This document shows positions 1 to 8,157 of a stretch of DNA of 26,227 nt, piece by piece. A program made the translations under genes and the position numbers. Under the pieces are notes generated by a model. The model ran no database searches and was not told the origin of the DNA. It worked only from the letters and a program-made list of their open reading frames with translations. Source of the stretch: a virus. Position 1 is the stretch's first letter; each line of letters begins with the position of its first letter. Location: positions 1 to 26,227 of IMG/VR virus record IMGVR_UViG_3300048589_000150; one strand, given 5' to 3'.

Positions 1-1
1 G

Positions 2-181
2 GGCTGGACCGCAGCGACGGGCACGGCGGCCAAAGGCGCTTACGCGACGTACGCCGGTCAAGACGTCAGTGCCGCGTACGTTGAGGCCGAGGCGCAGGCC
101 ACGGACGATGCGGTCAAGGCGCTGTCGCAGCGGTTCCTCGCATTGGAACAGGCGTGCCGTGCCGCAGGAGTGATTACCTAA
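2..181 (+). CDS. C-terminal fragment of an unidentified phage protein
   Basis: An open frame enters from the left edge and ends at a TAA (179-181) whose last A is the first base of the portal ATG. The visible 59 residues are alanine-rich and mostly helical in character, ending in the residues RAAGVIT. The 5' end lies outside the window. Genes directly before a portal are often terminase subunits or small packaging proteins, but nothing in this fragment resembles a terminase nuclease domain, so no function is assigned. The TAATG overlap implies translational coupling with the portal gene. Confidence 0.6.
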   Translation, partial: GWTAATGTAAKGAYATYAGQDVSAAYVEAEAQATDDAVKALSQRFLALEQACRAAGVIT

Positions 182-2127
182 TGCGCTGGCCCTGGACCAA
201 ATCACAACCCGCCGCGGACGCCGCCCCCACCGAGCGCGAAGCCGCCACGCTGTCGCCGTCGCAGCACAACCGCGCCGTGGTCGACCGGCGCCTGGCGGGC
301 CTCAAGGCCGCGACGGGCACCGGCACGGGGCAAGACGGCCTGTGCGGCGGGCTCACGCCCTGGGGCGCCCCGGCCGGCGAGGCCCCCGAGGCGCTGTTCG
401 CGTGGTATGCCGCGCAGGGCTTTCTCGGCTACCAGTTCTCGGCGCTGGTCGCCCAGCATTGGCTCGTGGACAAGGCGTGCAGCGAGCCCGCCCGGGACGC
501 GGTGCGCCACGGCTTCACCTGCACGATCGATGGGCTCGACGAGGACCAGCAGGACGACGCCCTGCACATGATCCACAAGGCGAACAAACGCATGGGCCTC
601 AACGCCGCCATGCAGGATTTCGTGCAGTTCTCGCGCGTGTTCGGCGTGCGGGTCTGGTTGCCTATCGTGGAGAGCACCGACCCGCTCTATTACGAGCTTC
701 CGTTCAACCCGGACGGCGTGACCCCGGGCAGCTATCGCGGAATGACGCAGATTGACCCGTACTGGGTCACGCCCATTTTGGACGCCGCGGCGTCAAGCAA
801 CCCGGCTAACCCGGGCTTCTACATGCCGACGTGGTGGCAAATTAACGGCAAGCTGTACCACCACACGCACCTCGTGGTCAGCACCCCGTTCCCGGTCGCC
901 GACATTCTCAAGCCCTCGTATCGCTACGGCGGCGTGCCCCTGCCGCAGCGCATCATGGAGCGCGTCTATGCGGCCGAGCGCACGGCCAACGAGGCGCCGC
1001 TGCTGACCATGACGAAGCGGCTGGTCACGTGGAAAACCGACCTGGCCGAAAAGCTGCTGGACCAGGCCAAAACCGTCGAGCACCTGCAGGGCCTGACCGA
1101 GTGGCGCGACAACTTCGGCGTCAACATGGTCGACACCGAAGATGCTATGGAACAGCTCGAGACGTCCCTGGCGGATCTGGACGACGTGATCATGTCGCAA
1201 TACGTGATCGTCGCGGCCATCGCGGGAATGCCGGTCACGAAACTGATGGGCACGCCGCCGAAGGGCATGAACGCGACCGGCGAGGGCGATGCGGAAAACT
1301 ACCAGCAATCGCTTGAGAGCATCCAGACGAACGACCTGGACCCGCTGCTGGAGCGCCACCTGCTGCTGCTGACGCGCTCCGAGATCGAGCCGGCCTTCAA
1401 GGTTGCGCCCGGCACGCTCGAGGTCACGGCGGACTGGAACCCGCTCGACAGCCCGTCCGCGAAGGAATACGCCGAGATCGACAAGCTCAAGGCCGAGCGC
1501 GACGAGGTACTGGCCAACGCCGGGGCGATCGACGGCATGGATATCCGGGCCCGGCTGCGCAACGACCGGGGCGGCGACTATACCGACCTGCCGGACGTGA
1601 TGCCCGATACTCCCGACGAAGAGGGCGAGGAAGCGAACGTGTTGGCCGAGGCGCAAGACGCCGACCCGCGCCCGCTGTACGTCTCGCGCCGGCTGGTCAA
1701 TACCGCCGAGTTCAAGCGGTGGGCGAAGGCGCAGGGGTTCGGGTCGGTCGTCGACGACCTGCACGTCACCGTGACCTTTAGCCGGTCGCCGGTCGATTGG
1801 ATGATCATGGGCGACAATTGGTCGAGCGACCAGAACGGCAATCTGACGATCGAGCCGGGCGGCGCGCGTCTGGTCGAACCACTGGGCGACAAGGGCGCCG
1901 TGGTGCTGCTGTTCAACTCGTCGGCGCTGGCCTATCGCCACGAACAGATGCGCGAGCGCGGGGCGTCGTGGGATCACCCCTCATATCAGCCGCACGTCAC
2001 GATCACCTATTCCGGCACGGACGTCGATCTGTCCAAGGTCGAGCCGTACCGCGGCAAGCTCGTGTTCGGCCCCGAGGTGTTCGCGCCGCTTGACGAGGAC
2101 TGGGCGTCTCGTGTCACGGAAGCGTAA
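181..2127 (+). CDS. Portal protein (DUF1073 family) with C-terminal Acb1-like 2H phosphoesterase domain
   Basis: The 648-residue product has a portal-type body at about residues 60-480, the DUF1073 class now named Acb1-like N-terminal in domain databases. The portal forms the ring at the capsid vertex through which DNA is packaged. Residues about 493-640 form a separate domain with two H-x-T motifs, H528-V-T530 and H605-V-T607. That is the signature of 2H phosphodiesterases and of the anti-CBASS nuclease Acb1, which cleaves cyclic oligonucleotide signals. An acidic stretch (about 475-492) links the two. ATG 181 was chosen over an upstream GTG at 154 because AGGAG (166-170) lies 10 nt upstream and the ATG overlaps the previous stop. 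The head morphogenesis gene starts inside its 3' end. The portal role is well supported. Activity of the 2H domain is inferred from the motifs only. Confidence 0.88.
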   Translation: MRWPWTKSQPAADAAPTEREAATLSPSQHNRAVVDRRLAGLKAATGTGTGQDGLCGGLTPWGAPAGEAPEALFAWYAAQGFLGYQFSALVAQHWLVDKACSEPARDAVRHGFTCTIDGLDEDQQDDALHMIHKANKRMGLNAAMQDFVQFSRVFGVRVWLPIVESTDPLYYELPFNPDGVTPGSYRGMTQIDPYWVTPILDAAASSNPANPGFYMPTWWQINGKLYHHTHLVVSTPFPVADILKPSYRYGGVPLPQRIMERVYAAERTANEAPLLTMTKRLVTWKTDLAEKLLDQAKTVEHLQGLTEWRDNFGVNMVDTEDAMEQLETSLADLDDVIMSQYVIVAAIAGMPVTKLMGTPPKGMNATGEGDAENYQQSLESIQTNDLDPLLERHLLLLTRSEIEPAFKVAPGTLEVTADWNPLDSPSAKEYAEIDKLKAERDEVLANAGAIDGMDIRARLRNDRGGDYTDLPDVMPDTPDEEGEEANVLAEAQDADPRPLYVSRRLVNTAEFKRWAKAQGFGSVVDDLHVTVTFSRSPVDWMIMGDNWSSDQNGNLTIEPGGARLVEPLGDKGAVVLLFNSSALAYRHEQMRERGASWDHPSYQPHVTITYSGTDVDLSKVEPYRGKLVFGPEVFAPLDEDWASRVTEA

Positions 2128-2974
2128 GGCCCGGCCGCCTCTGACCAAAGCCAAACAGGCGCAGGGTGCGGCGGTCCACAAGGGCAAGCCGCTCCACTAC
2201 AGCGCGGCGGTCGAAATGCGGTACACCGACACGCTGACCCGCATGGTGCGCCAGATGCGCCAGGCGACCGAAAGCGCGTTCCGGCGTCTCGACAGGCAAT
2301 TTGCCACCGCGCAGGACGCGCTGGGCATGGACGCCCCGTCGTACGCCTCGCAGGCGCGGATCCTGACCGATGCGCTGCGCAAGCGGTTCGCCGCGGCGTT
2401 TGCGCGCCGTGCCCGCCCGGCCGCCGAGCGGATGCAGGCCCAGGTCGACGCGGCGTCCTCGGCGTCGCTGCACTCGTCGCTGCGTGAACTGTCGGGCGGT
2501 ATCAGCCTGTCGACGCGCAGCATCCCCAAGCCCGCAATCGAAATGCTCAAGGCGAGCGTGACCGAGAACGTCGCGCTGATCCGCAGCATCCCCGACCAGT
2601 ATTTCCTCGACGTGCAGGGCGCCGTGATGCGCAATATCCAGCGCGGCGACGGCACGGCGGGCGTCCTGCGCGAGATCGAGCGCGCCGGCGGCGTGGCCAC
2701 GCGGCGGGCCGAGCTGATCGCCCGGGATCAGGTCAGCAAGGCCACGTCGGCGCTTAATGCGGCGCGGATGAAAGGGCTCGGCATCCGCAAGTTCGAGTGG
2801 ATCCACTCGGGCGGCGGGAAAGAGCCGCGCAAACTACACCAGCGCATGTCGGGCAACATCTATTCACTGGACGACCCGCCCGTGATAGACGAACGGACAG
2901 GCGAGCGCGGCCTGCCTGGCCAGCTCATCAACTGCCGGTGCGTCATGCGCCCGGTTTTGGAGTTCGAGGAATAG
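2111..2974 (+). CDS. Phage head morphogenesis protein (SPP1 gp7 / Mu gpF family)
   Basis: The 287-residue basic protein has a helical N-terminal two thirds. Its C-terminal domain, from about residue 195, is typical of Mu F/SPP1 gp7 proteins: ELIARDQ, a tryptophan-containing strand followed by a lysine/arginine-rich turn and histidine (RKLHQRMSG), and the terminal LINCRCVMRP motif. These minor head proteins bind the portal and are carried in the capsid; some affect DNA delivery. The start is taken as GTG 2111, overlapping the portal stop by 17 nt, with GAGGA at 2095-2099. A TTG at 2090 is possible but would lengthen the overlap. Position directly after the portal is the usual arrangement. Confidence 0.85.
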   Translation: MSRKRKARPPLTKAKQAQGAAVHKGKPLHYSAAVEMRYTDTLTRMVRQMRQATESAFRRLDRQFATAQDALGMDAPSYASQARILTDALRKRFAAAFARRARPAAERMQAQVDAASSASLHSSLRELSGGISLSTRSIPKPAIEMLKASVTENVALIRSIPDQYFLDVQGAVMRNIQRGDGTAGVLREIERAGGVATRRAELIARDQVSKATSALNAARMKGLGIRKFEWIHSGGGKEPRKLHQRMSGNIYSLDDPPVIDERTGERGLPGQLINCRCVMRPVLEFEE

Positions 2975-2976
2975 TT

Positions 2977-3537
2977 ATGCCGTGTGTTTACTGGGTACAT
3001 TTGCCGGAACACACCGACATCACGACCGAGGGGTACGTGGGGTTCACAAAATATTCCGCCAAAAGTCGTTGGACGCGCCATCGCCGAGAGATCGTCAAAG
3101 GGGCGCGGCGATGCCGTGGATTGGCGGAAGCCGCGGACCGGCACGGGCTCGGCGCGATGCGCGTGCGCACGCTGGTCGTCGCGCCACTCGACGAGCGTGT
3201 CGCCATTGAGGGGCGGCTGCGCCCCTACGCCCATACTGGCTGGAACATCGGCCCAGGCGGTCAATCGCCCGTGCTGGGCCGTAAGCACACACCTGAGTCG
3301 TTGGTTAAGATCAACGCGCACAAGAAAGGACGTGTCGTGACGGCCGAAACGCGCGCTAAGATCGCAGCGACGTTGAGGGGCAACACGAATGCAAAGGGTG
3401 CGGACGCCGGAAATGGTCGAGACGTACCGGGAACGGGGGCGCAAACTCCGCCACACGGCCGAAGCAAAAGCGCGCATCGGGGAGGCAAGCCGCCTAAACA
3501 AACTGGCGTACTGGGCGCGAAAGCGAGCGGAAAATGA
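2977..3537 (+). CDS. Free-standing GIY-YIG homing endonuclease with NUMOD3 motif (C-terminus probably frame-disrupted)
   Basis: The 186-residue frame starts at ATG 2977, with GAGGA 6 nt upstream. The GIY-YIG nuclease core is visible as V4-Y5 and Y20-V21-G22, followed by an arginine-rich helix (R32, R35), E78 in AIEGRLRPY and N90 in GWNIGPGG. Residues 101-133 hold NUMOD3-type DNA-binding repeats ([22 protein letters not shown]). Such enzymes cut phage DNA lacking the gene and spread their own gene by repair. It sits between two head genes with no intron evident. After about residue 138 this frame turns into Gly/Pro/Lys-rich sequence with poor third-position GC. The +1 frame carries a further NUMOD3-like repeat instead (see 3389-3544). 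Family call is confident; integrity of the C-terminus is doubtful. Confidence 0.85.
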   Translation: MPCVYWVHLPEHTDITTEGYVGFTKYSAKSRWTRHRREIVKGARRCRGLAEAADRHGLGAMRVRTLVVAPLDERVAIEGRLRPYAHTGWNIGPGGQSPVLGRKHTPESLVKINAHKKGRVVTAETRAKIAATLRGNTNAKGADAGNGRDVPGTGAQTPPHGRSKSAHRGGKPPKQTGVLGAKASGK

Positions 3538-3544
3538 CGGCTAG
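3389..3544 (+). CDS. Displaced C-terminal NUMOD3 repeat of the homing endonuclease, or a separate 51-residue ORF
   Basis: Reading +1 relative to the endonuclease gives a 51-residue peptide containing [15 protein letters not shown] and [19 protein letters not shown], which matches the NUMOD3 pattern (TPE...GRK...T.E...KI). Third-position GC counted by hand is about 30 of 43 codons here, against about 21 of 41 in the endonuclease frame over the same bases. A one-base change in or near AAAGGG (3393-3398) would join the two frames. Alternatively ATG 3389, with GAGGGG (3375-3380) 8 nt upstream, could start an independent DNA-binding peptide. It ends 11 nt inside the protease gene. Confidence 0.5.
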   Translation: MQRVRTPEMVETYRERGRKLRHTAEAKARIGEASRLNKLAYWARKRAENDG

Positions 3545-4640
3545 AATTTATGACCAAAATGGGTGGTTCGCTGTCCGTAACAACCCGCTGTCCAAGGTCG
3601 GCGTCTTCCCGTATCTCGGCGCGAGCATCGGGGCCGACGAGCCCGACCGCGTGTACATGGTCTATCGGCCCGCCGAGGAACTGGGCGCGCCCGAGTGCGT
3701 GGACAGCTTCAAGACTGTGCCGATCATCGACGACCACGAAATGCTTGGGTCGGTCGACGTCGGCCTGACGCCCGTGGAGCGCAAAGGCGTCGGCGGGGTC
3801 ACGGGGGATCTGGTCGAGTTCGACGAGGCGACCGGCGTGCTGCGCGGGAACCTCAAGATTTTCTCCGAAGCCCTGGCGCGCCAGATCAACGGCGGCAAGA
3901 AAGAATTGTCGTGCGGATATCGCTGCGAGTACGATTTTTCGCCCGGAACGTGGAACGGCGTTAGATATGACGTTGTGCAACGGAAAATGCGTGGTAATCA
4001 TGTCGCCGTGGTGAAAGCGGGTCGCATGGGCCCGGACGTCGCCGTTTTGGATCAAAAATTCACGTACGACCACGTGGACACACAGGAGCTCCGACCCGTG
4101 CTGGACAAAGAAACGCAGGACGCCATCGACGCCGCCGTGACCAAGGCGACCGAAGGCATCACCGCCACCGTGACCAAGGCCGTCGCCGACGCCATGCCCG
4201 CCGCTCTCGCCAAGGCGAAAGAGGACGACGAGGCCGAGGACATGTCGCCCGACGAGGACGACAAGGCTCTGGACGCCAAAGTCGCCAAGGCCGTCGCGGA
4301 CGCCCGCGCCGCTGACGCCGCCGAGATCGCGTCGCTCAAGGATCAACTTGCCGCGGCCAAGCCGACGCTCGACGCGTTGGACGCCCGCACCGCCGCCGAG
4401 GACAAGGCCACGCTGGTCGAGCGTCTCAAGCCGCATGTCGGGTCGTTCGACCACGCCGCCATGGACACCGATGCGGTGGTCAAGTACGGCCTCGACAATA
4501 TGCAGATCATGGGCGTCGTGCCCGGCACCGAGCGCGCCGTGCTGGACGGCTACCTGCGCGCCAAGCCGCTGCCCGTGCCCATGACCGGCGACGCCGCCAT
4601 CCCGACCGACAGCCCGGTCGCCAACTACATCAAGGGGTAA
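3534..4640 (+). CDS. Prohead protease-scaffold fusion (DUF2213)
   Basis: The 368-residue product has an N-terminal protease-like domain (about 1-175) of the DUF2213 family. Conserved candidates for the catalytic residues of an HK97-type serine protease fold are H68 (IIDDHEM), S126 (KELSCGY) and H156 (RGNHVAVV). Residues about 185-300 are Ala/Glu/Asp/Lys-rich and predicted coiled coil, as in a scaffolding domain, and the C-terminus is a compact segment. These proteins template procapsid assembly, then cleave the scaffold and sometimes the capsid protein. It begins with an ATGA overlap on the endonuclease stop and is followed by cement and capsid genes, the expected order. The catalytic assignment is by pattern, not alignment. 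Confidence 0.85.
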   Translation: MTARIYDQNGWFAVRNNPLSKVGVFPYLGASIGADEPDRVYMVYRPAEELGAPECVDSFKTVPIIDDHEMLGSVDVGLTPVERKGVGGVTGDLVEFDEATGVLRGNLKIFSEALARQINGGKKELSCGYRCEYDFSPGTWNGVRYDVVQRKMRGNHVAVVKAGRMGPDVAVLDQKFTYDHVDTQELRPVLDKETQDAIDAAVTKATEGITATVTKAVADAMPAALAKAKEDDEAEDMSPDEDDKALDAKVAKAVADARAADAAEIASLKDQLAAAKPTLDALDARTAAEDKATLVERLKPHVGSFDHAAMDTDAVVKYGLDNMQIMGVVPGTERAVLDGYLRAKPLPVPMTGDAAIPTDSPVANYIKG

Positions 4641-4647
4641 CGCCGCC

Positions 4648-5214
4648 ATGGCCTTCCAATCCACTGTTGCCGCCCAGATCGGGTTCGGCGTCGTCGGCGA
4701 ACTGGCCGTCGAGGGCCCGCTGGTCTCCCAGCCCGCCCGCATCGTCTCGGGCGACGCGGCCAACAACGTCGTCGGTCGCGCTTTCACCGTGACCTCGGGC
4801 GCCACCGGCTCGTGGGACGGCACCTCGGCGGATGCGGGCGACCCCGCCGCCTTGGTCGCCGCAGCGGGCGGAACCAACGCGTTCGCGGGCATTCTGGCCA
4901 ACCCGAAGGTCTACCCGGGCCTCGGCACCGTCGCGGGCGGCACGCTCGCCCCGACCCTGACCGTCCCGAACCAGACGATCGGCGAACTGATCCAGGAGCA
5001 CCCGGGCGTCATCGTCGCTCTGGGCGCCGCTGCCGACGTCGGCGACGTGGTGTATTACGCCAACGCCACCGGCATTCTGGCCACGACCGCCCCGGGCGCT
5101 GCGGCCCCGGCCAGCCATTCCGGCCCGATCGGTCGCGTCGAACGCTACGACCTGACCGGCTCCGGTCTGGCCGTTATCTCTGTCTTCACTCCGCGCATTC
5201 CGGCCGGCGAATAA
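4648..5214 (+). CDS. Structural cement / head decoration protein (Gp24-like)
   Basis: The 188-residue Gly/Ala/Val/Thr-rich beta protein matches the cement/decoration class usually found just upstream of a DUF2184 capsid gene. Features are an N-terminal segment beginning MAFQSTVAAQIGFGVVGE, a central run of short beta strands with NAFAGILANPK, and a C-terminal GRVERYDLTGSGLAVISVF segment. It probably binds the outer capsid lattice and stabilises it after expansion. ATG 4648 follows the protease stop by 7 nt, with AAGGGG inside the protease 3' end as ribosome binding site. No signal peptide or membrane segment is present. Confidence 0.75.
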   Translation: MAFQSTVAAQIGFGVVGELAVEGPLVSQPARIVSGDAANNVVGRAFTVTSGATGSWDGTSADAGDPAALVAAAGGTNAFAGILANPKVYPGLGTVAGGTLAPTLTVPNQTIGELIQEHPGVIVALGAAADVGDVVYYANATGILATTAPGAAAPASHSGPIGRVERYDLTGSGLAVISVFTPRIPAGE

Positions 5215-5227
5215 GGAACCCTGAACG

Positions 5228-6361
5228 ATGTCTCAAGTTCACAGCGCCTTTGACGGGGCCGGATATGTCAAGCGGGGTCCGCTCGCGCTGGACGCCTCGC
5301 AGGTCAGCGACACGATCGCCGCCGAACTGGCGCTGATCGGCATTCACTTCGGTGCGGACCATCGCCAGCAGGTCAAGAACCTGACCGCCATGGCCCTCGC
5401 CGCCGGCGCCATGGACGCCGCGCCGGATCCGCAGCCCACGGTGTACGCGGGCAACGTCGGTGCGCCGATCCAGTTCCTGCAAAAGTGGCTCCCCGGCTTC
5501 GTCCGGTCGGTCACGCAGGCCCGCAAGATCGACGAACTGGTCGGCCAGATGACGGCCGGCGACTGGGCGGACGAAGAGGTCATCCAGGGCTCGATGGAGC
5601 TGACCGGCCTTGCCGTCCCGTACGGCGACTACACGAACGTGCCGCTCGCCTCGTGGAACTTCGGTTTCGACCGCCGCACCATCGTGCGGTTCGAGGAAGG
5701 TCTGCGCGTCGGTCGCCTCGAGGAAGCCCGCTCGGGCAAGATCGGCGTTTCGTCCGGTGCGACCAAGCGTTCCGCCGCCGCCCTGGCGCTGGACATTCAG
5801 CGCAACCGGGTCGGTTTCTACGGCTACAACGCCGCGAACAACCGCACTTACGGTTTCCTGAACGACCCGGCGCTGCCCGCGTACGTCGCCGTGACCGGCG
5901 CTGCGTGGACCTCGGCGACCTTCCTGGTGATGACCGCCCAGATCCGCACCGCTCTGGCCGCCCTGCGCACCCAGTCGGGCGACACGATCGACCCGAACAC
6001 CGCCCAGATCACGATGGCCGTTGCGTCCAACCGCATCGACTATCTGACCACGACCACGGATTTCGGTATCTCGGTCAAGGGCTGGCTGAATGAGACCTAC
6101 CCGAACGTCCGCGTCGTCTCGGCTCCCGAGCTGAACGGTGCGAACGGCGGCGCCAACGTCTTCTACCTGTATGCCGACCGGGCGACCGACGACAACGGGT
6201 CGGACGACGGCGGGCAAACGATGGTGCAGATCGTCCCGAGCCGCTTCATGCTGGTCGGTGTCGAACAGCAGGCCAAGGCGTACGTCGAGGACTATGCGAA
6301 CGCGACGGCCGGCGTGCTGGTCAAGCGCCCGTATCTGGTGGTCCGTTACACCGGCATCTAG
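5228..6361 (+). CDS. Major capsid protein (DUF2184)
   Basis: The 377-residue product matches the DUF2184 major capsid family, an HK97-fold group. Characteristic parts are the helical N-terminal region with ARKIDELVGQMTAGDW, the central strand region with GDYTNVPLASWNFGFDRRT, the EARSGKIG loop, and the C-terminal QIVPSRFMLVGVE and GVLVKRPYLVVRYTGI strands. Its length is normal for the family. A strong AAGGA (5213-5217) precedes ATG 5228 by 10 nt. The gene is followed by a rho-independent terminator at 6387-6417, consistent with its high expression and with reduced transcription of the tail genes downstream. Confidence 0.9.
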   Translation: MSQVHSAFDGAGYVKRGPLALDASQVSDTIAAELALIGIHFGADHRQQVKNLTAMALAAGAMDAAPDPQPTVYAGNVGAPIQFLQKWLPGFVRSVTQARKIDELVGQMTAGDWADEEVIQGSMELTGLAVPYGDYTNVPLASWNFGFDRRTIVRFEEGLRVGRLEEARSGKIGVSSGATKRSAAALALDIQRNRVGFYGYNAANNRTYGFLNDPALPAYVAVTGAAWTSATFLVMTAQIRTALAALRTQSGDTIDPNTAQITMAVASNRIDYLTTTTDFGISVKGWLNETYPNVRVVSAPELNGANGGANVFYLYADRATDDNGSDDGGQTMVQIVPSRFMLVGVEQQAKAYVEDYANATAGVLVKRPYLVVRYTGI

Positions 6362-6386
6362 TCACGGGCGGAACAATAGGCTACGC

Positions 6387-6417
6387 AAGGGGCTCTGCAA
6401 TCGCGGGGCCCCTTTTC
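6387..6417 (+). terminator. Rho-independent terminator after the major capsid gene
   Basis: AAGGGGC (6387-6393) pairs with GCCCCTT (6408-6414) around a 14-nt loop, and the right arm runs into a TTTT tract (6413-6416). It lies 26 nt after the capsid stop and before the ribosome binding site of the next gene. A short T-run suggests partial termination that lowers expression of the neck and tail genes. Confidence 0.75.
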
Positions 6418-6443
6418 GTATGCCCGCCAGGAGGACAGAAACC

Positions 6444-6869
6444 ATGGCCAAGGCCAAACACGACCATTACGTCTTTTCGACCATGTCGGCCCCCGTGACC
6501 TATTCCACCTCGCGCGAGGTGCCGGGCCGCGACCTGCCCGAGATTATCCCGGGCATCACCATCGCGGGCGGCGTCGGCGTCGCGGACAAGAAAACGCTGG
6601 TCACGCCGCAGGGCGCAATGGTTACGGGTATCAGCGCCGAACAGCTCGCCCGTCTGCGCGAGGACCGCGTGTTCATCGAGCACGAAAAGAATGGCGCGAT
6701 CCGCGTATCGGATCACGACGAGGAGCCCGAGGTGGTCGCGTCGGACATGCGCGGCCGCGACGAGAGCTCCCCGATCACGCCGCAGGACTACGAGGCCGAG
6801 GGCAAGGAAGCGCCCAAGGTCGGCGCGGACGTCGAGGACGCCCCGAAGCGCAACCCCCGCAAGGCGTAA
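6444..6869 (+). CDS. Uncharacterised head/neck-region protein
   Basis: This 141-residue protein lies between the capsid gene and the first connector. The frame is open further upstream, but ATG 6444 is chosen because AGGAGG (6429-6434) lies 9 nt before it and the terminator lies upstream. Residues 1-75 contain short strands and a glycine-rich turn (GITIAGGVGVADKK). The rest is strongly charged with many Glu/Asp and a basic tail, probably disordered. No family is recognised. By position it may be a minor head or connector-associated protein. Confidence 0.7.
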   Translation: MAKAKHDHYVFSTMSAPVTYSTSREVPGRDLPEIIPGITIAGGVGVADKKTLVTPQGAMVTGISAEQLARLREDRVFIEHEKNGAIRVSDHDEEPEVVASDMRGRDESSPITPQDYEAEGKEAPKVGADVEDAPKRNPRKA

Positions 6870-6875
6870 CACTCC

Positions 6876-7313
6876 GTGGCGCAGCACACGCTCGACATTC
6901 CGGCATTCCGTCTCGCCTTCCCGGCGTTCGCCAACACGACCACCTACCCCGACGCGACGATCACGCTGCGCTGGGGCGAGGCGGTCGTGTATCTGGGCGA
7001 CTATGACGGATGCCTCTTGTCGGGCGTGGCGCTGCAGTCCGCTCTCAACTACCTGACGGCGCACCTGCTGGCGTCGTTCGACATTATCGCCCGGGGCCAG
7101 ACGCCGGGCATCGTCACCGACAGCCGCGTGGACAAGGTCGCCGTGAGCCTGGCGCCCCCGCCGACCCGCGACGGATGGCAATGGTGGCTGGCCACGACGC
7201 CGTACGGCGTCCAGCTTTGGGCGCTGCTGACCGCCAAATCCGCCGGCGGCTGGTACGTCGGGGGTCGCCCCGAGCGTCTCGGCTTCCGGCGCGTCGGCGG
7301 GGGCTTCGGCTAA
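6876..7313 (+). CDS. DUF4054 head-tail connector protein
   Basis: The 145-residue product has the DUF4054 pattern: an N-terminal FRLAFPAFANTTTYPDATI segment, a helical middle with QSALNYLTAHLLA, a strand with VDKVAVSLAPPP, and a C-terminal WLATTPYGVQLWAL helix followed by a glycine-rich tail. Proteins of this class sit directly under the portal as connector or adaptor rings. GTG 6876 is used as start, 6 nt after the previous stop; the Shine-Dalgarno sequence is weak. The stop TAA overlaps the next ATG (TAATG), so the next gene is probably translationally coupled. Confidence 0.8.
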   Translation: MAQHTLDIPAFRLAFPAFANTTTYPDATITLRWGEAVVYLGDYDGCLLSGVALQSALNYLTAHLLASFDIIARGQTPGIVTDSRVDKVAVSLAPPPTRDGWQWWLATTPYGVQLWALLTAKSAGGWYVGGRPERLGFRRVGGGFG

Positions 7314-7774
7314 TGTCCGTGCGTCGGGACCGCTCGGGCGGCGACCGCCTGACCGTGGCGCTGCGTGACATTGACGGGCTGGTCGGCAAGACCGGCTATT
7401 TCGAGACGGCCAAATACCCGGACGGAACCCCCGTGGCCTATGTGGCGACCATTCACGAATACGGCGCGGCTGGCCAAGGCATCCCCGCTCGCCCGACCAT
7501 GCGTCCGACCGCCGCGGACAAGCGCACCGAGTGGGCCGGGCTGATGGCCAAGGGCGCACGCGACGCCCTCAACGGCAAGATGACCTCCCGCGACGCCTTG
7601 GAGCGTCTGACGTTGCGCGCGGCCGGGGACGTGTCCAAGGCCATCAGCGCATTGCAGACGCCCGCTCTGTCGCCGCGCACCATCGCGCGCAAGGGCTTCG
7701 ACAAGCCGCTCGTCGACACCGGCCTGATGCTCCGCAGCGTGACGGGCGTGGTGGAGCCGAAGGGGTCGCAATGA
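7313..7774 (+). CDS. HK97 gp10-like / tail completion (virion morphogenesis) protein
   Basis: The 153-residue product carries the features of HK97 gp10/Mu G-type neck proteins: YVATIHEYGAAGQGIPARP followed by a helix, then an internal helical segment and the C-terminal KPLVDTGLMLRSVTGVV strand motif. These small proteins join heads to tails or cap the tail. It starts at ATG 7313 inside the DUF4054 stop, and its own stop forms an ATGA overlap with the next gene. The frame runs further upstream, but that part is out of frame with the connector gene and has no support. Confidence 0.75.
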   Translation: MSVRRDRSGGDRLTVALRDIDGLVGKTGYFETAKYPDGTPVAYVATIHEYGAAGQGIPARPTMRPTAADKRTEWAGLMAKGARDALNGKMTSRDALERLTLRAAGDVSKAISALQTPALSPRTIARKGFDKPLVDTGLMLRSVTGVVEPKGSQ

Positions 7775-8157
7775 GCACGCCGGGATCCAATGTGCTCGCC
7801 CTGGCGCTGACCGCCATTGCGCCCCAGCCCGTCGAGTATCGGGCGTATACCGGCAAGACGACGCGTGCGGACGGCCAGCAGGTCGCCGCGTTTGCCGCCC
7901 CCGTGACCCTGTACGGCTCGTGGCAGGCCGTCCCGTCGTCGGACAAGGCGGCGTACGGCCTTACGCTGTCGATGGACTATGCGGTGTTTTATGCCTCGAC
8001 GCCGATGCAGAACGCCGTGCGCGACGAGGCGCCCGACCAGTTCACCTATGCGGGCCGTCGCTGGTCGATCGTGTCGCGCACGGGCTGGTTCGTCATGGAC
8101 GGATGGGATAGCGTGCTCGTCGTCGATATCGGCCCCGAACCCACGCCCGAACCATGA
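7771..8157 (+). CDS. Uncharacterised neck protein (possible head-closure or collar protein)
   Basis: The 128-residue product is translated from ATG 7771 in an ATGA overlap with the gene before and has another ATGA overlap with the one after. It is mostly beta: VEYRAYTGKTTR, a mid-protein YGSWQAVPSS strand, and FTYAGRRWSIVSRTGWFVMDGWDSVLVV near the end. Head-closure (stopper) proteins have a similar size and position between connector and tail terminator. No specific family is recognised from sequence, so the role is inferred from gene order only. Confidence 0.7.
   Translation: MSTPGSNVLALALTAIAPQPVEYRAYTGKTTRADGQQVAAFAAPVTLYGSWQAVPSSDKAAYGLTLSMDYAVFYASTPMQNAVRDEAPDQFTYAGRRWSIVSRTGWFVMDGWDSVLVVDIGPEPTPEP

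Noticed and set aside
154-180. GTG 154 as the portal start
   Set aside because: It overlaps the upstream gene by 28 nt without a better ribosome binding site, while ATG 181 has AGGAG at proper distance and a TAATG junction.
3261-4901. A 546-codon minus-strand open frame opposite the protease/scaffold gene
   Set aside because: Low-complexity His/Arg/Gly/Val translation, no ribosome binding site, and full overlap with a recognisable plus-strand protein.
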